From: an uncultured Clostridia bacterium
GTDB taxonomy: Bacteria > Bacillota > Clostridia > Oscillospirales > Acutalibacteraceae
Reading direction: 5' to 3'
Length of the DNA stretch: 64,000 nt
NCBI GenBank assembly: GCA_945874765.1
Contig: CAMCHQ010000002.1
Span: 62,001 to 126,000, forward strand
The notes under the pieces were generated by a model that ran no database searches, was not told the origin of the DNA, and worked only from the letters and a program-made list of their open reading frames with translations. The position numbers and the translations under genes were made by a program. Position 1 is the first letter of the stretch. The number at the start of each line of letters is the position of its first letter. Shown piece by piece: positions 28,040 through 35,743 of the stretch.

Positions 28040-28998
28040 GTTTCGGTTATGTAGAAAAAAGTTTCGAAGCGAGTGCTGAGGATTTAAAGAAAATCAATCA
28101 ATACACAAGGCGAGAATTTGACGCAGACAGTCTTTATGTTTTTTCGGTTATTCTTTGCGATAACGATATTGACAGAGATTTTGAAAAATTCTCATTGTCT
28201 GCTTTAAACGAACTTAAAACGCTTTTTGTCGGCAAAACGGGTATCAGCGACCATTCAATGAAATCGAGCGACCAAAAAGCACGTGTTTTTGAAACGTGGG
28301 TTGAAAAAGGCGAGGGTATGACGACAGCCGACGGCGAGCCTTATTATATGCTCAAAGCAAAGGCGTATATGCTGAGAAATGAGGAAAACAAAAGTTTTAT
28401 TGATGAGCTTGATGCAGGAATTAAAAAAGAGGTTTCCGTATCCTGCTCGTCGAAAAAAGCTACCTGCTCAATTTGCGGCAAGGATAAAAGGCAGTGCAGA
28501 TGTGAACACGTATCGGGCAAAAAGTATAAAGGCAAAACAGCTTGTACGGTTTTGTCAGATATAAGTGACGCATATGAATTCAGTTTTGTTGCCGTACCTG
28601 CGCAAAGAAAGGCAGGAGTTACAAAAGCATTTGAATTTACAAAGGAGAATAATATGGAAGATATTATTAAAACACTTAAAAATATGAGCGACGATACTAC
28701 AGTATCAAAAAGTCAGCTTGATTCGCTTTTGAATTACGTTGACGAGCTTGAAGATGAAGCCGAACTCGGAAGAAAATACAAGAAAAGTCTTTCGGACGAG
28801 GTTATCAGACTTTGTGCTACAGCTATGCCGGAAATGGATATTAAAACATTTTCGTCTGTGGCACAGGTAATGACAGCAAAAGAGCTTTTGTCGTTTAAAG
28901 ACGCTTTTACAAAGAAAAACCGTGAAAGTACGGCAAAGCTTCAAATCAAAAGTAATGACACAAACACAAAAAATACAGTAAATCAATTTAAATTATAA
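28036..28998 (+). CDS. Prohead protease-scaffold fusion (XkdF-like)
   Basis: The 320-residue protein appears to be an HK97-type serine protease joined to a scaffold. The protease half (about residues 30-195) has the His in GISDHSMKS near residue 74 and a Ser in EVSVSCSSKK near residue 137, followed by a four-Cys knuckle CSICGKDKRQCRC, and the core strand YEFSFVAVPAQRKAGV. The second half (after NNMEDIIK) is a helical, charged scaffold. The internal start ATGGAAGAT at 28654, preceded by AAAGGAGAA, would make a separate scaffold of about 115 residues. TTG start at 28036 overlapping the portal stop. Place equals XkdF of PBSX. Confidence 0.8.
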   Translation: MSFGYVEKSFEASAEDLKKINQYTRREFDADSLYVFSVILCDNDIDRDFEKFSLSALNELKTLFVGKTGISDHSMKSSDQKARVFETWVEKGEGMTTADGEPYYMLKAKAYMLRNEENKSFIDELDAGIKKEVSVSCSSKKATCSICGKDKRQCRCEHVSGKKYKGKTACTVLSDISDAYEFSFVAVPAQRKAGVTKAFEFTKENNMEDIIKTLKNMSDDTTVSKSQLDSLLNYVDELEDEAELGRKYKKSLSDEVIRLCATAMPEMDIKTFSSVAQVMTAKELLSFKDAFTKKNRESTAKLQIKSNDTNTKNTVNQFKL

Positions 28999-29017
28999 TT
29001 AACGGAGGAATTTATTT

Positions 29018-30010
29018 ATGTCATACGAAAATATCAAAATTGAAAAGAGTTTATATACAACAGGAAAATCTTTTACTCAGGCACTTGAAAAGCTTGACCC
29101 GTCAGAAAATTACAAGGGCACAGAACTTGAAGGTCTTGACGCATATGAGCGCCAGCTCAAGAGATTTAACATTAAGGTTTCAGGTAAGGATTGCGACACC
29201 GTTTCAAAGTTTTTCCAAACAAGCGACTCGGCAGTACTTTTCCCTGAATTTGTTTCCCGTTCCATTAAGCTTGGTATGAGAGATAATTGCACAATTGACA
29301 ATATGCTTGCCACAACAACTTATGTCGACTCTCTTGACTACAGGTCATTGCAGCTTGACGAAACAGACGATATGAAAACCTTTGACATTGTTCCGGAAGG
29401 TTCGGCATTTGAGGAGGTTAAAATCGGTGTTAAAAGCGATTTAACAAGTCTTAAAAAGTACGGCAAGATGATTTCCGCTTCATACGAGGCTATCAAGTTC
29501 CAAAAGCTTGACTTGTTCTCACTTGCACTTCGCAGAATCGGCGAAAACCTTGTTCACTACGAAACATACGACATCATCGGAAGTGTTAATCCAAACGCAT
29601 TCAACCAGATTAAATATGCAGACGAATTTACATATGATGACCTTGTTGACCTTTATACTTCCCTTATGCCTTACAAGCTCACTACAATTGTAGCCGACCC
29701 TAAGTCATACACAAGACTTCTCAAATTACCTGAACTCAGAGACGCAAATGCAGGTCTTGATTTCCACGCAACAGGCAGAGCAATTACTCCGTTTGGTGCA
29801 GAAGTTTACTGTTTGAGTGAGCTTTCCGAAAATACAATGTACGCCTTTGATAAGAATTATGCTTTTGAAAGAGTTGTTGCTTCAGACGTATCAACCGATT
29901 TCGATAAGCTTATTGACAGACAGATTGAAAGAGCGACTGTTTCTATTATTGTGGGCTTTACAAATGTATTCCCGAAAGCTGTAAAAATATTCAAGAAAAA
30001 AGAGGGATAA
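29018..30010 (+). CDS. Major capsid protein (HK97 fold, XkdG-like)
   Basis: A 330-residue protein in the capsid position, after the protease and before the connectors. It has a 60-90-residue charged N-terminal arm, then SAVLFPEFVSRSIKLGMRDN and, near the C-terminus, ATVSIIVGFTNVFPKAVKIFKK; the region KKYGKMISASYEAIKFQKLDLFSLALRRIGENL corresponds to the long spine helix region of HK97-type shells. A good AACGGAGGA site precedes the ATG. An encapsulin is unlikely because portal, terminase and connectors are all present. Confidence 0.88.
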   Translation: MSYENIKIEKSLYTTGKSFTQALEKLDPSENYKGTELEGLDAYERQLKRFNIKVSGKDCDTVSKFFQTSDSAVLFPEFVSRSIKLGMRDNCTIDNMLATTTYVDSLDYRSLQLDETDDMKTFDIVPEGSAFEEVKIGVKSDLTSLKKYGKMISASYEAIKFQKLDLFSLALRRIGENLVHYETYDIIGSVNPNAFNQIKYADEFTYDDLVDLYTSLMPYKLTTIVADPKSYTRLLKLPELRDANAGLDFHATGRAITPFGAEVYCLSELSENTMYAFDKNYAFERVVASDVSTDFDKLIDRQIERATVSIIVGFTNVFPKAVKIFKKKEG

Positions 30011-30019
30011 GGTGATTTA

Positions 30020-30376
30020 ATGACTGATTTAAGTAAGGTTAAAGAAGAATTTATTACCCTTTCTTTGATGAGTGAGGAAGACGCAGACAAGCAGCAGTCA
30101 CTCATTTATATGGAGACGGAATATGTTAATTCGCTTTTGAAAAGCGGCGACGACGAAAATAATTCCTGCGTGGTATTTCTTTGTGCGGCAAAGGCTTTTT
30201 ATCGATATATGCTTACTAATCAGTCAGACGGTATCACTTCCTTTAAGGCAGGAGATGTGTCATATTCGATTGACACGTCTTCTGCACTTGAAAATGCGAG
30301 GGCAATATATAATTTTGCTCTTGAACAGTGTACCTCACTGATTAAAAACAATTCCTTCGCTTTTGAGGCGGTGTGA
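30020..30376 (+). CDS. Phage head-tail connector (gp6-like)
   Basis: A 118-residue helical protein with LMSEEDADKQQSLIYMETEYVNSLL and AAKAFYRYMLTN, the pattern of the gp6/DUF3199-like connector adaptors that sit beneath the portal. It follows the capsid gene by nine bases and is followed after one base by the next ATG. Family call is from size, helical pattern and position. Confidence 0.7.
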   Translation: MTDLSKVKEEFITLSLMSEEDADKQQSLIYMETEYVNSLLKSGDDENNSCVVFLCAAKAFYRYMLTNQSDGITSFKAGDVSYSIDTSSALENARAIYNFALEQCTSLIKNNSFAFEAV

Positions 30377-30377
30377 T

Positions 30378-30734
30378 ATGAGAAGTGCATATATTATTAA
30401 AAATCAACTTGACAAAATAGGAGTTGAGGCAACGCTTAATGACGGAAAATGGAAGTCAATGCCGTTTAAATGCACAGTAAGTCCTTTGTGGAGAAAAAAG
30501 AGCAGTGCATTTGACGACAGCGTTACAAGTGCCGGAATAAATGAAGCAAGATATCATTTGTATCTCGGTCCGAAAACGCACAATATCCTTGAAATCGGTG
30601 AAGACGGCTATTTGAAAACGGCTAGCGGTAACTATAAGTTTTTAAGAAAAAATGCCGTAAAAATTAATGATGAGGTTATTTATTATACAGGTATTTTAAG
30701 AGAAATAAAGGAGGTAACATATGATGAATATTAA
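30378..30734 (+). CDS. Putative head-closure protein (XkdH-like position)
   Basis: A 118-residue protein with beta-rich content: VEATLNDGKWKSMPFKCTVSPLWRKKSS, then ARYHLYLGPKTHNILEIGEDGYLKTASGNYKFLRKNAVKINDEVIYYTGILREI. Small beta barrels of this size next to gp6-like connectors usually close the head after packaging. The ATG at 30378 is preferred over an upstream frame start because it follows the previous stop by one base. I do not recognise the family firmly. Confidence 0.6.
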   Translation: MRSAYIIKNQLDKIGVEATLNDGKWKSMPFKCTVSPLWRKKSSAFDDSVTSAGINEARYHLYLGPKTHNILEIGEDGYLKTASGNYKFLRKNAVKINDEVIYYTGILREIKEVTYDEY

Positions 30735-31131
30735 TGATACGTTGACCTCTTTTGCAAAGGCGCTTAAAGCCGACAGTTTCTTTAAAAATATCAAAATAAT
30801 TAAACCTTATCCGTATGAGTTTTACGCAGGGGAGATTAAGCAAAGTTTTGTGTGCGTCGGGCTTGACGAGGTGGATGTTTCTGCGCTGGAACTCGGCGAC
30901 GACACAAAGTACGGCAATGTTAAAATCAAACTTGATATATTTACGCCTGTCAGTAATTCGTCATATGCAAAGGATATATTTTTGAATGCCTGTCGTGTAA
31001 GCCAAAGTTTTAATATTGTTTCGATTAAAGCGGAGCCGTTGGTGTATTCAAAAAAGTCTAAAGGTTTCAGGCTTGACGCTTATTTTACGATAAGTGACAG
31101 AATTGATTTTGGAGGTGAAAGCGGTGAATGA
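30721..31131 (+). CDS. Putative tail-terminator/connector protein (XkdI/XkdJ-like position)
   Basis: A 136-residue protein (two adjacent ATG codons after AAGGAGGT) with IKPYPYEFYAGEIKQSFVCVGLDEVDVSALELGDDTKYGNVKIKLDIFTPVSNSSYAKDIFLNACR, a fold pattern like the small tail-completion proteins at the head-tail joint. It is the last gene before the place where a contractile phage would carry sheath, tube, chaperone and tape measure genes. Its stop overlaps the start of a 28-codon ORF. Confidence 0.6.
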   Translation: MMNINDTLTSFAKALKADSFFKNIKIIKPYPYEFYAGEIKQSFVCVGLDEVDVSALELGDDTKYGNVKIKLDIFTPVSNSSYAKDIFLNACRVSQSFNIVSIKAEPLVYSKKSKGFRLDAYFTISDRIDFGGESGE

Positions 31132-31210
31132 GGAATATGAGCAAGCGGAAAATATAAGCGAGATTATCCGTCTTGATAAAAACCGATATGATAAATCCGC
31201 AGGAGAGTAA
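31124..31210 (+). CDS. 28-residue coupled small ORF in the phage-like operon
   Basis: A GTG at 31124 inside the end of the previous gene opens 28 codons (NEEYEQAENISEIIRLDKN in the middle) and a TAA whose last base is the A of the next ATG. GGAGGTG lies seven bases before the GTG. The overlaps on both sides indicate translational coupling. The peptide is charged, acidic at the start and basic later, and helical in appearance. It occupies exactly the slot of the missing sheath-tube-tape measure block, so it may be a scar of their loss or a small functional peptide. Not recognised. Confidence 0.55.
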   Translation: MNEEYEQAENISEIIRLDKNRYDKSAGE

Positions 31211-31722
31211 TGAAGGAATTTAAAATGAGATTTAAGGATTTTGTTTTTGACACAAATCCTTCGTATATTCAGGTAATCACTGCCCGTGACGTTTCAAAAG
31301 CGTCGGTTTATAACGGCAAAACAATAACTCAGGATATATCGCAAAAGCCGATTATTGTTAAAGGAAAAGGAATGTTTTTAGGCGACTCGGCAGCTGAAAA
31401 GTGCAGTCATTTGTCATACCTTTTAAGGCAAGGCGGTGCCGGTGAGCTTCATTGCCCGTCTTTATATCCGATTGAAGCGATTTTTACCGAATTTAAATAT
31501 GATTCAAGTGCCGGCGGAAAAATCGAGTATGAATTTGAGTTTACTCAGGTATGTGACGATAAAAAAGAAATTATGCCACTTGATTATGTGACGGCGCAAG
31601 AGGGTGAAAGCGCCTTTGATATTGCCGCAAGAGCAAATGTAGGCGTTGACGATATTATGAAAGCAAATGATTTTAAAACCCCTTTTTCCATACAAAAGGG
31701 AGATAAGGTGAAGCTGAGATGA
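31210..31722 (+). CDS. LysM-containing baseplate/tail protein (XkdP-like)
   Basis: The 170-residue protein has an N-terminal beta domain (FKDFVFDTNPSYIQVITARDVSKASVYNGKTI, then GGAGELHCPSLYPIEAIFTEFKY) and a C-terminal LysM module (TAQEGESAFDIAARANVGVDDIMKANDF, IQKGDKVKL). XkdP of PBSX and gp53 of T4 share this LysM-bearing layout and bind the hub. It starts in a TAATG overlap with the small ORF and ends in a four-base overlap with the next gene. Confidence 0.75.
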   Translation: MKEFKMRFKDFVFDTNPSYIQVITARDVSKASVYNGKTITQDISQKPIIVKGKGMFLGDSAAEKCSHLSYLLRQGGAGELHCPSLYPIEAIFTEFKYDSSAGGKIEYEFEFTQVCDDKKEIMPLDYVTAQEGESAFDIAARANVGVDDIMKANDFKTPFSIQKGDKVKLR

Positions 31723-32663
31723 AAATTGTTTTAGTAACTGTAGACGGCAAAAAAACAGAGCCTAAGGGTGTTATATCCGCAACGTTGACGCAAACGGCAG
31801 AGGTTGCCTGCGACAGTTTAAGCGTTAAATTTGTCGGCGAAAAGGTTTTGGATGAAATTGAGCGTGTTTATGCCTATCAAAATGACAAGCTTATATTCAA
31901 CGGCTATTGCGATTGCCAAAGAGTGACGGCAGATGAAAACGGGTTTGAAACATATATTTACGCCCGTTCAAGTGCGTGCCTTTTGGTTGATAACGACGCT
32001 TTTGCTTATACATATAATCGTCCGAGTGCACAAAGCCTTTTTATGACTTATGCAAAAGAACTCGGTTTTGTAAGCAAATTGCCTGATATTTGCACCTTTA
32101 AAAAATATGAGGTTTCAAGCGGTTCGTCACTTTACGGCGCAATTAATTCGCTTGTTTCGACAATTACGGGTAATTCGATAAGAATTAATGCCGACAACGA
32201 AATCTTTATGTTAAAGCCGAGTGAAAACGTAATAAATCTCAACAATAACCGTATTATTTCAGCCAAAAGCACTATAAACAGGAGTGAGCCGATTTCAGCC
32301 GTTCATTATAAAAAGGAATTTTCTTATCTTTACGATTGCCATACCTATTCAAAACTTGCCGTCGATTTGGGATTTTCGAGGAAAAGATATGTAAATCTTG
32401 TGTCGCTACCGAGCTGGCAAAGAAATTACAAAATTTCAAAAATGCTTAAAGATTCTTTTAAAGATTATAAGCGCCTTGAAATTAAGATGAACGGCTATTT
32501 TGACGAGGAACTTTTTCAGCGCTTTAATTACAGCTCTTCAATCGGCGATTTTAAGGATTATTTGCTTTATGAAAAGGTTTATTGCGTTGATAAAAACGGA
32601 GAGAAAACGAGGCTTATTTTAAAGAAAAATATTGATATCTCGGAGGTAAATTATGTGGATTAG
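31719..32663 (+). CDS. Baseplate hub protein (gpD/XkdQ-like)
   Basis: A 314-residue protein of the late-control gpD/XkdQ type: early beta strands with VACDSLSVKFVGEKVLDEIERVYAYQNDKLIFNGYCD, YIYARSSACLLVDNDAFAYTYNRPSAQSLFMTYAKELGF and a middle part with SSGSSLYGAINSLVSTITGNSIRINADNEIFM. Such hubs sit at the centre of the baseplate and carry the spike. Overlap of four bases at the start and eleven bases at the end with its neighbours. Confidence 0.75.
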   Translation: MKIVLVTVDGKKTEPKGVISATLTQTAEVACDSLSVKFVGEKVLDEIERVYAYQNDKLIFNGYCDCQRVTADENGFETYIYARSSACLLVDNDAFAYTYNRPSAQSLFMTYAKELGFVSKLPDICTFKKYEVSSGSSLYGAINSLVSTITGNSIRINADNEIFMLKPSENVINLNNNRIISAKSTINRSEPISAVHYKKEFSYLYDCHTYSKLAVDLGFSRKRYVNLVSLPSWQRNYKISKMLKDSFKDYKRLEIKMNGYFDEELFQRFNYSSSIGDFKDYLLYEKVYCVDKNGEKTRLILKKNIDISEVNYVD

Positions 32664-33006
32664 CAGACAGATTATTAAAGAGGAAAAAACGCCGGCTGTT
32701 GAATGCGGCAAGGTCACTATGAGTGCAAACGGTACTGTTGAAGCGGCGTCAACCGGGGTTGAAAGAAATGTTGCTTTTTATGCTCCTTACGGTTATAGCT
32801 TTTGTGTTCCGAAAGGCGAACGGCTTTTGCTTACCCAAGGCGGCGGTGAGCAGGTGTGCATAGGTATTGAAAGCGACAGCGCAAATGTTGAGTGCGGCGA
32901 AATAAAAATAACCTCTTTGTCAGGCGCATATATTTATCTCAAAAATGACGGAAGCATAGAGCTAAACGGACTGACAATATCAAAGGAGGGTAAAATTATT
33001 GAGTGA
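32653..33006 (+). CDS. Baseplate spike-like protein (gpV/XkdR position)
   Basis: A 117-residue beta-rich protein. The C-terminal repeat-like strands CGEIKITSLSGAYIYLKNDGSIELNGLTISKEG are typical of the triple-helix spike of gpV/gp45-type proteins, with ASTGVERNVAFYAPYGYSFCVPKGERLLLTQGGG as the preceding OB-like barrel. It lies between the hub and the gp25-like gene, as expected for a spike. Confidence 0.7.
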   Translation: MWISRQIIKEEKTPAVECGKVTMSANGTVEAASTGVERNVAFYAPYGYSFCVPKGERLLLTQGGGEQVCIGIESDSANVECGEIKITSLSGAYIYLKNDGSIELNGLTISKEGKIIE

Positions 33007-33274
33007 TTATAATAAAAAAACAGCCGATACAATCTATTGGTGTATGGTAAATACCTTTTGCGAAAGAGGAAAGTTTTATCCCGATAAAAATTTCGGAAGC
33101 AGAATATTTGAAACATTAACTAACAAACGTCTTATGCTTTCATATATCAAAATGGCTTTGTCAAAAATCGACGGCGTTTATGTTAAAGATATGACATATG
33201 TGCCAATAGAAAATTTAATTACAATAAATGTTCTTATTAATAATGAGGAAAGGCAGGTGTACGTTACAATATGA
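32999..33274 (+). CDS. Baseplate wedge protein gp25/XkdS-like
   Basis: A 91-residue protein with NFGSRIFETLTNKRLMLSYIKMALSKIDGVYVKDMTY, matching the W/gp25 wedge family pattern (a short domain with a helix after GSRLFE-like). Start is a TTG at 32999 after an AAAGGAGGG site, overlapping the previous stop. Followed by a gpJ-like gene with a four-base overlap, the standard gp25-gpJ pairing of contractile baseplates. Confidence 0.75.
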   Translation: MSDYNKKTADTIYWCMVNTFCERGKFYPDKNFGSRIFETLTNKRLMLSYIKMALSKIDGVYVKDMTYVPIENLITINVLINNEERQVYVTI

Positions 33275-34341
33275 GAGCTTCATATGATGAAATAATCCAA
33301 AGTATGAAAAATGCTTACAAAAACGAACTCGGTGAAGAGGTTATGGCAAATTCAATTACCGAAAAGAAAATTCAGGCAATTGCAAGCGAACTTTACGCAT
33401 TGTCCTGCTACGGCGATTTTATTTTGAAACAGGCATTTGTTCAAACGGCAACAGGCGAATACCTTGAGCGCCACGGTGCGCTTCGTGACTGTGAAAGAAA
33501 GCGTGGCACAAAGGCAAAGGGTTTGCTTGATTTCGGAGTTTATGAGGAAAGCGACAGCGATATTGTTATTGAAAAGGGGACAGTATGTTCAAAGATTTTT
33601 GAGCCTCTTATTCAGTATTCGACAGACGAAACGGTTGTTCTCAAAGCAGGAGAAAAGCGTATTGCGGTTGCCTGTACCGCTTTGGAAAACGGAGAAAAAT
33701 ACAATGCTGAAACCGGAGAGGTGTGTATGCTCGTCAATCCTCCGTCAGGGATAGGGTACGTATGTAATTACAAGCCCGTAATCGGCGGAAGCGATGATGA
33801 AAGCGACGGCGCACTCAGAAAAAGGATTATGTCTACCTTTAAAATTCCGCTTAATTTCTTTAACAAAAGCGCAATTGAGCTTAAAATTAAAAATATTGAC
33901 GATTATAAGGATTGTTCAATAAAGCAAAGCGACGAAGCCGGCAAGGTTAAGGTTATTGTTTCCTGCCCGAGAACGCTTGGCGACGAGGACTTGCAAAAGG
34001 TAAAAAAAGCGTTTCCGCAATCGGAACTGTTTGGTGTTGAAATTCAGCTTGAAGAAGCCAAAAAGACGCACGTCAGCATTAAAGTTAAAGCTAATGTGGA
34101 CGCTGTGACCGACAGAACGGCACAAACAAAGGAAATATATGATAAACTTTATGAGATTTTATCACGTAATAAAATTAATTACAGCATTTCGCTTGACGAG
34201 CTTAGAAAGGCGGCGCTTAAAATTGACAGCGTCCAAAGCATAGAAATAAGCGGTACAAATGTAATGGGTGAAAATATCGTTTGCGGCAGTGACAGTTACA
34301 TTCTTCTTGATAAGTTGGAGGTTGAACTTTATGAGTGTTAA
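33271..34341 (+). CDS. Baseplate J-like protein (gpJ/XkdT)
   Basis: The 356-residue protein is a wedge subunit of contractile baseplates. Seen are TATGEYLERHGALRDCERKRGTKAKGLLDFGV and GTVC, ALENGEKYNAETGEVCMLVNPPSGIGYVCNYKPVIGGSDDESDGALRKRIM, a close match to the gpJ pattern (VxNxxPxxGGxDxESDxxLRxRI). Complete in length against XkdT (about 348). Its presence is strong evidence that the cluster derives from a contractile-tail phage. Confidence 0.9.
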   Translation: MRASYDEIIQSMKNAYKNELGEEVMANSITEKKIQAIASELYALSCYGDFILKQAFVQTATGEYLERHGALRDCERKRGTKAKGLLDFGVYEESDSDIVIEKGTVCSKIFEPLIQYSTDETVVLKAGEKRIAVACTALENGEKYNAETGEVCMLVNPPSGIGYVCNYKPVIGGSDDESDGALRKRIMSTFKIPLNFFNKSAIELKIKNIDDYKDCSIKQSDEAGKVKVIVSCPRTLGDEDLQKVKKAFPQSELFGVEIQLEEAKKTHVSIKVKANVDAVTDRTAQTKEIYDKLYEILSRNKINYSISLDELRKAALKIDSVQSIEISGTNVMGENIVCGSDSYILLDKLEVELYEC

Positions 34342-34894
34342 TTCCAAACGAGAAAACAGACTTTCGACGCTTTTTTCATTAATCAAAGTTAATACTCAAA
34401 ACGGCAGCTTGAATACGTCTATGATTAAAGCCATAGACGCCGGAATGAAACTTGTTGAAAATTATTTTGATGAAATACTTTCCGAAATATTTGTTGACAC
34501 AGCCCAAAATTACGGATTGAAAATGATGTGCGATTTGTTCGATATTAAGCAGACTAACTCAGACGCTGTCAAAAATGGCTTTTCGCAGGGTTTTGTAAAT
34601 TATAAATACGGCGAATTTGAAGAGGAAAGTCAAAAAGCATTTGCAGAAATTTTAGAACTGAGTGTGTCAAATTTCATACTTAATATTAAAGGGAATGCAG
34701 TATTATTAATGTACTTGATTATATATAATATTCCTTTTATTGAAAAATATCTTTGTCCCGGCGTTGTGCCTCGTGCAGATACCGATGCTAATGATTTTGA
34801 CAATTTGGACGATCTTGATTGCAGTGCAGACGATTGGGATGAAATCGGAAAAATGTCATTTAATTTTATTGACAGTTTAGGAGGTGTAGAATGA
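34331..34894 (+). CDS. Tail protein, XkdU/gpI-like position
   Basis: A 187-residue protein after gpJ, where XkdU/YmfQ-like proteins are found. It has RLSTLFSLIKVNTQNGSLNTSMIKAIDAGMKLVENYFDEILSEIFVDTAQNYGLKMMCDLFDIKQ and a more hydrophobic middle (FILNIKGNAVLLMYLIIYNIPF) followed by an acidic tail with many Asp. The ATG at 34331 has GGAGGTTG ahead. Sequence family not firmly recognised; the function as a baseplate-fibre adaptor is inferred from order. Confidence 0.6.
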   Translation: MSVNSKRENRLSTLFSLIKVNTQNGSLNTSMIKAIDAGMKLVENYFDEILSEIFVDTAQNYGLKMMCDLFDIKQTNSDAVKNGFSQGFVNYKYGEFEEESQKAFAEILELSVSNFILNIKGNAVLLMYLIIYNIPFIEKYLCPGVVPRADTDANDFDNLDDLDCSADDWDEIGKMSFNFIDSLGGVE

Positions 34895-35367
34895 GCAGTT
34901 CAAATAAAACAGGAATAGGACTTAATCTTTGGCTTGGCGGCGACAAACCTAAAAGAGAAGATTTTTGTAACGACAATATAATTATCGATAAGCAAATTAC
35001 AGACCATAAAAAAGATATGTCTTGCCATGTATCGGAAGAGGAAAGAAATAAATGGAATACAAATATTTTTTGTGATATTTATTACGGCGATAATGAAAGT
35101 ATGCGTGATATCGATACGGGATGTCCGTTTAATCCAAGTGCGGTAATAATTTTCCCGAGCGGCGTTACCCCTCACGTTTGGGACGCTTCTAACGGCAGGG
35201 GATATATTTATACGGCTTACGGTTCGACATTCGGCACAACAAACGGCTTGCTTTTCAGAAATGACAGAAAAACACTCAGGGTTTATCAAAACTTGAAGGG
35301 TGTAAAAGATGAAGTCGTTTGCCTTAACGAAACAGGCGTGCCGTATTGCTATGTTTGTATAAGATAA
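34891..35367 (+). CDS. Putative tail fibre or receptor-binding protein
   Basis: A 158-residue protein, last of the operon, where phages keep the fibre gene. N-terminal NKTGIGLNLWLGGDKPKREDFCNDNIIIDKQITDHKKDMSCHVSEEERNKWN resembles the short conserved linker found at fibre N-termini (the HVSxEERxKWN phrase is common in Firmicutes phage fibre proteins). The C-terminal part is beta-rich with aromatic residues. Much shorter than normal fibres (over 400 residues). Overlaps its neighbour by four bases and is followed by a terminator. Confidence 0.65.
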   Translation: MSSSNKTGIGLNLWLGGDKPKREDFCNDNIIIDKQITDHKKDMSCHVSEEERNKWNTNIFCDIYYGDNESMRDIDTGCPFNPSAVIIFPSGVTPHVWDASNGRGYIYTAYGSTFGTTNGLLFRNDRKTLRVYQNLKGVKDEVVCLNETGVPYCYVCIR

Positions 35368-35370
35368 TCA

Positions 35371-35412
35371 AAAAGCAACGAAGATAAAAATTCTTCGTTG
35401 CTTTTGTTTTTT
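35371..35412 (+). terminator. Terminator of the phage-like operon
   Basis: AGCAACGAAG and CTTCGTTGCT pair perfectly in a ten-base-pair stem, with flanking A and T runs. Confidence 0.85.
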
Positions 35413-35432
35413 GAAAAGAGACAGAATTTCTC

Positions 35433-35461
35433 TTGACTTTTTGTCACTTTTCGTATATACT
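35433..35461 (+). promoter_or_regulatory. Promoter of tRNA-Pro(CGG)
   Basis: TTGACT (35433-35438), 17 bases and TATACT (35456-35461), ending 37 bases before the tRNA. Confidence 0.7.
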
Positions 35462-35498
35462 TTTGTTTGTTGAAAAACAGCGTTTCAATTTAATACTT

Positions 35499-35575
35499 CG
35501 AGGTGTAGCTCAGCTTGGTAGAGCGCTGCGTTCGGGACGCAGAGGCCGCAAGTTCAAGTCTTGTCACCTCGACCA
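35499..35575 (+). tRNA. tRNA-Pro(CGG)
   Basis: The acceptor stem CGAGGTG/CACCTCG, the D arm, the anticodon stem CTGCG/CGCAG around loop TTCGGGA (anticodon CGG), and the T arm GCAAG-TTCAAGT-CTTGT can all be drawn. CCA is encoded at 35573-35575. Confidence 0.97.
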
Positions 35576-35612
35576 ATAAAATGAAGATACCATTTGGTAT
35601 CTTCATTTTATT
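35576..35612 (+). terminator. Terminator after tRNA-Pro(CGG)
   Basis: AAATGAAGATACC and GGTATCTTCATTT form a 13-base-pair stem followed by a T-rich tract, directly after the CCA end. Confidence 0.85.
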
Positions 35613-35627
35613 TATTTACATATGTGT

Positions 35628-35645
35628 AAGACTTGAACTTGCGGC
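35628..35645 (-). repeat. 18-base fragment of a tRNA-Pro 3' half, inverted
   Basis: Read on the minus strand this is identical over 18 bases to 35545-35562 of tRNA-Pro(CGG), the variable region and T arm. No other tRNA parts surround it. It looks like a leftover 3' tRNA piece of the kind left by integration at a tRNA gene. The rest of 35613-35711 holds nothing else I can recognise. Confidence 0.6.
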
Positions 35646-35711
35646 GTGTCAAAAGAAACTAAATTTGGATATTTCCGCCGTAGGTTTGAGTTATTTTATT
35701 CAAGATAACAG

Positions 35712-35742
35712 AAAAGAGATACCAAAAAGGTATCTCTTTTCC
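35712..35742 (-). terminator. Terminator after tRNA-Pro(TGG)
   Basis: AAAGAGATACC and GGTATCTCTTT form an 11-base-pair stem with an AAAAA loop directly past the tRNA end on the minus strand. Confidence 0.8.
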
Positions 35743-35743
35743 A

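Noticed and set aside
29018-30010. Encapsulin shell instead of a phage capsid
   Set aside because: Terminase, portal, protease and connectors flank the gene in phage order, and no cargo enzyme is present.
25322-35367. Contractile injection or tailocin-type particle
   Set aside because: Sheath and tube genes are absent while head and packaging genes are present, the reverse of a tailocin.
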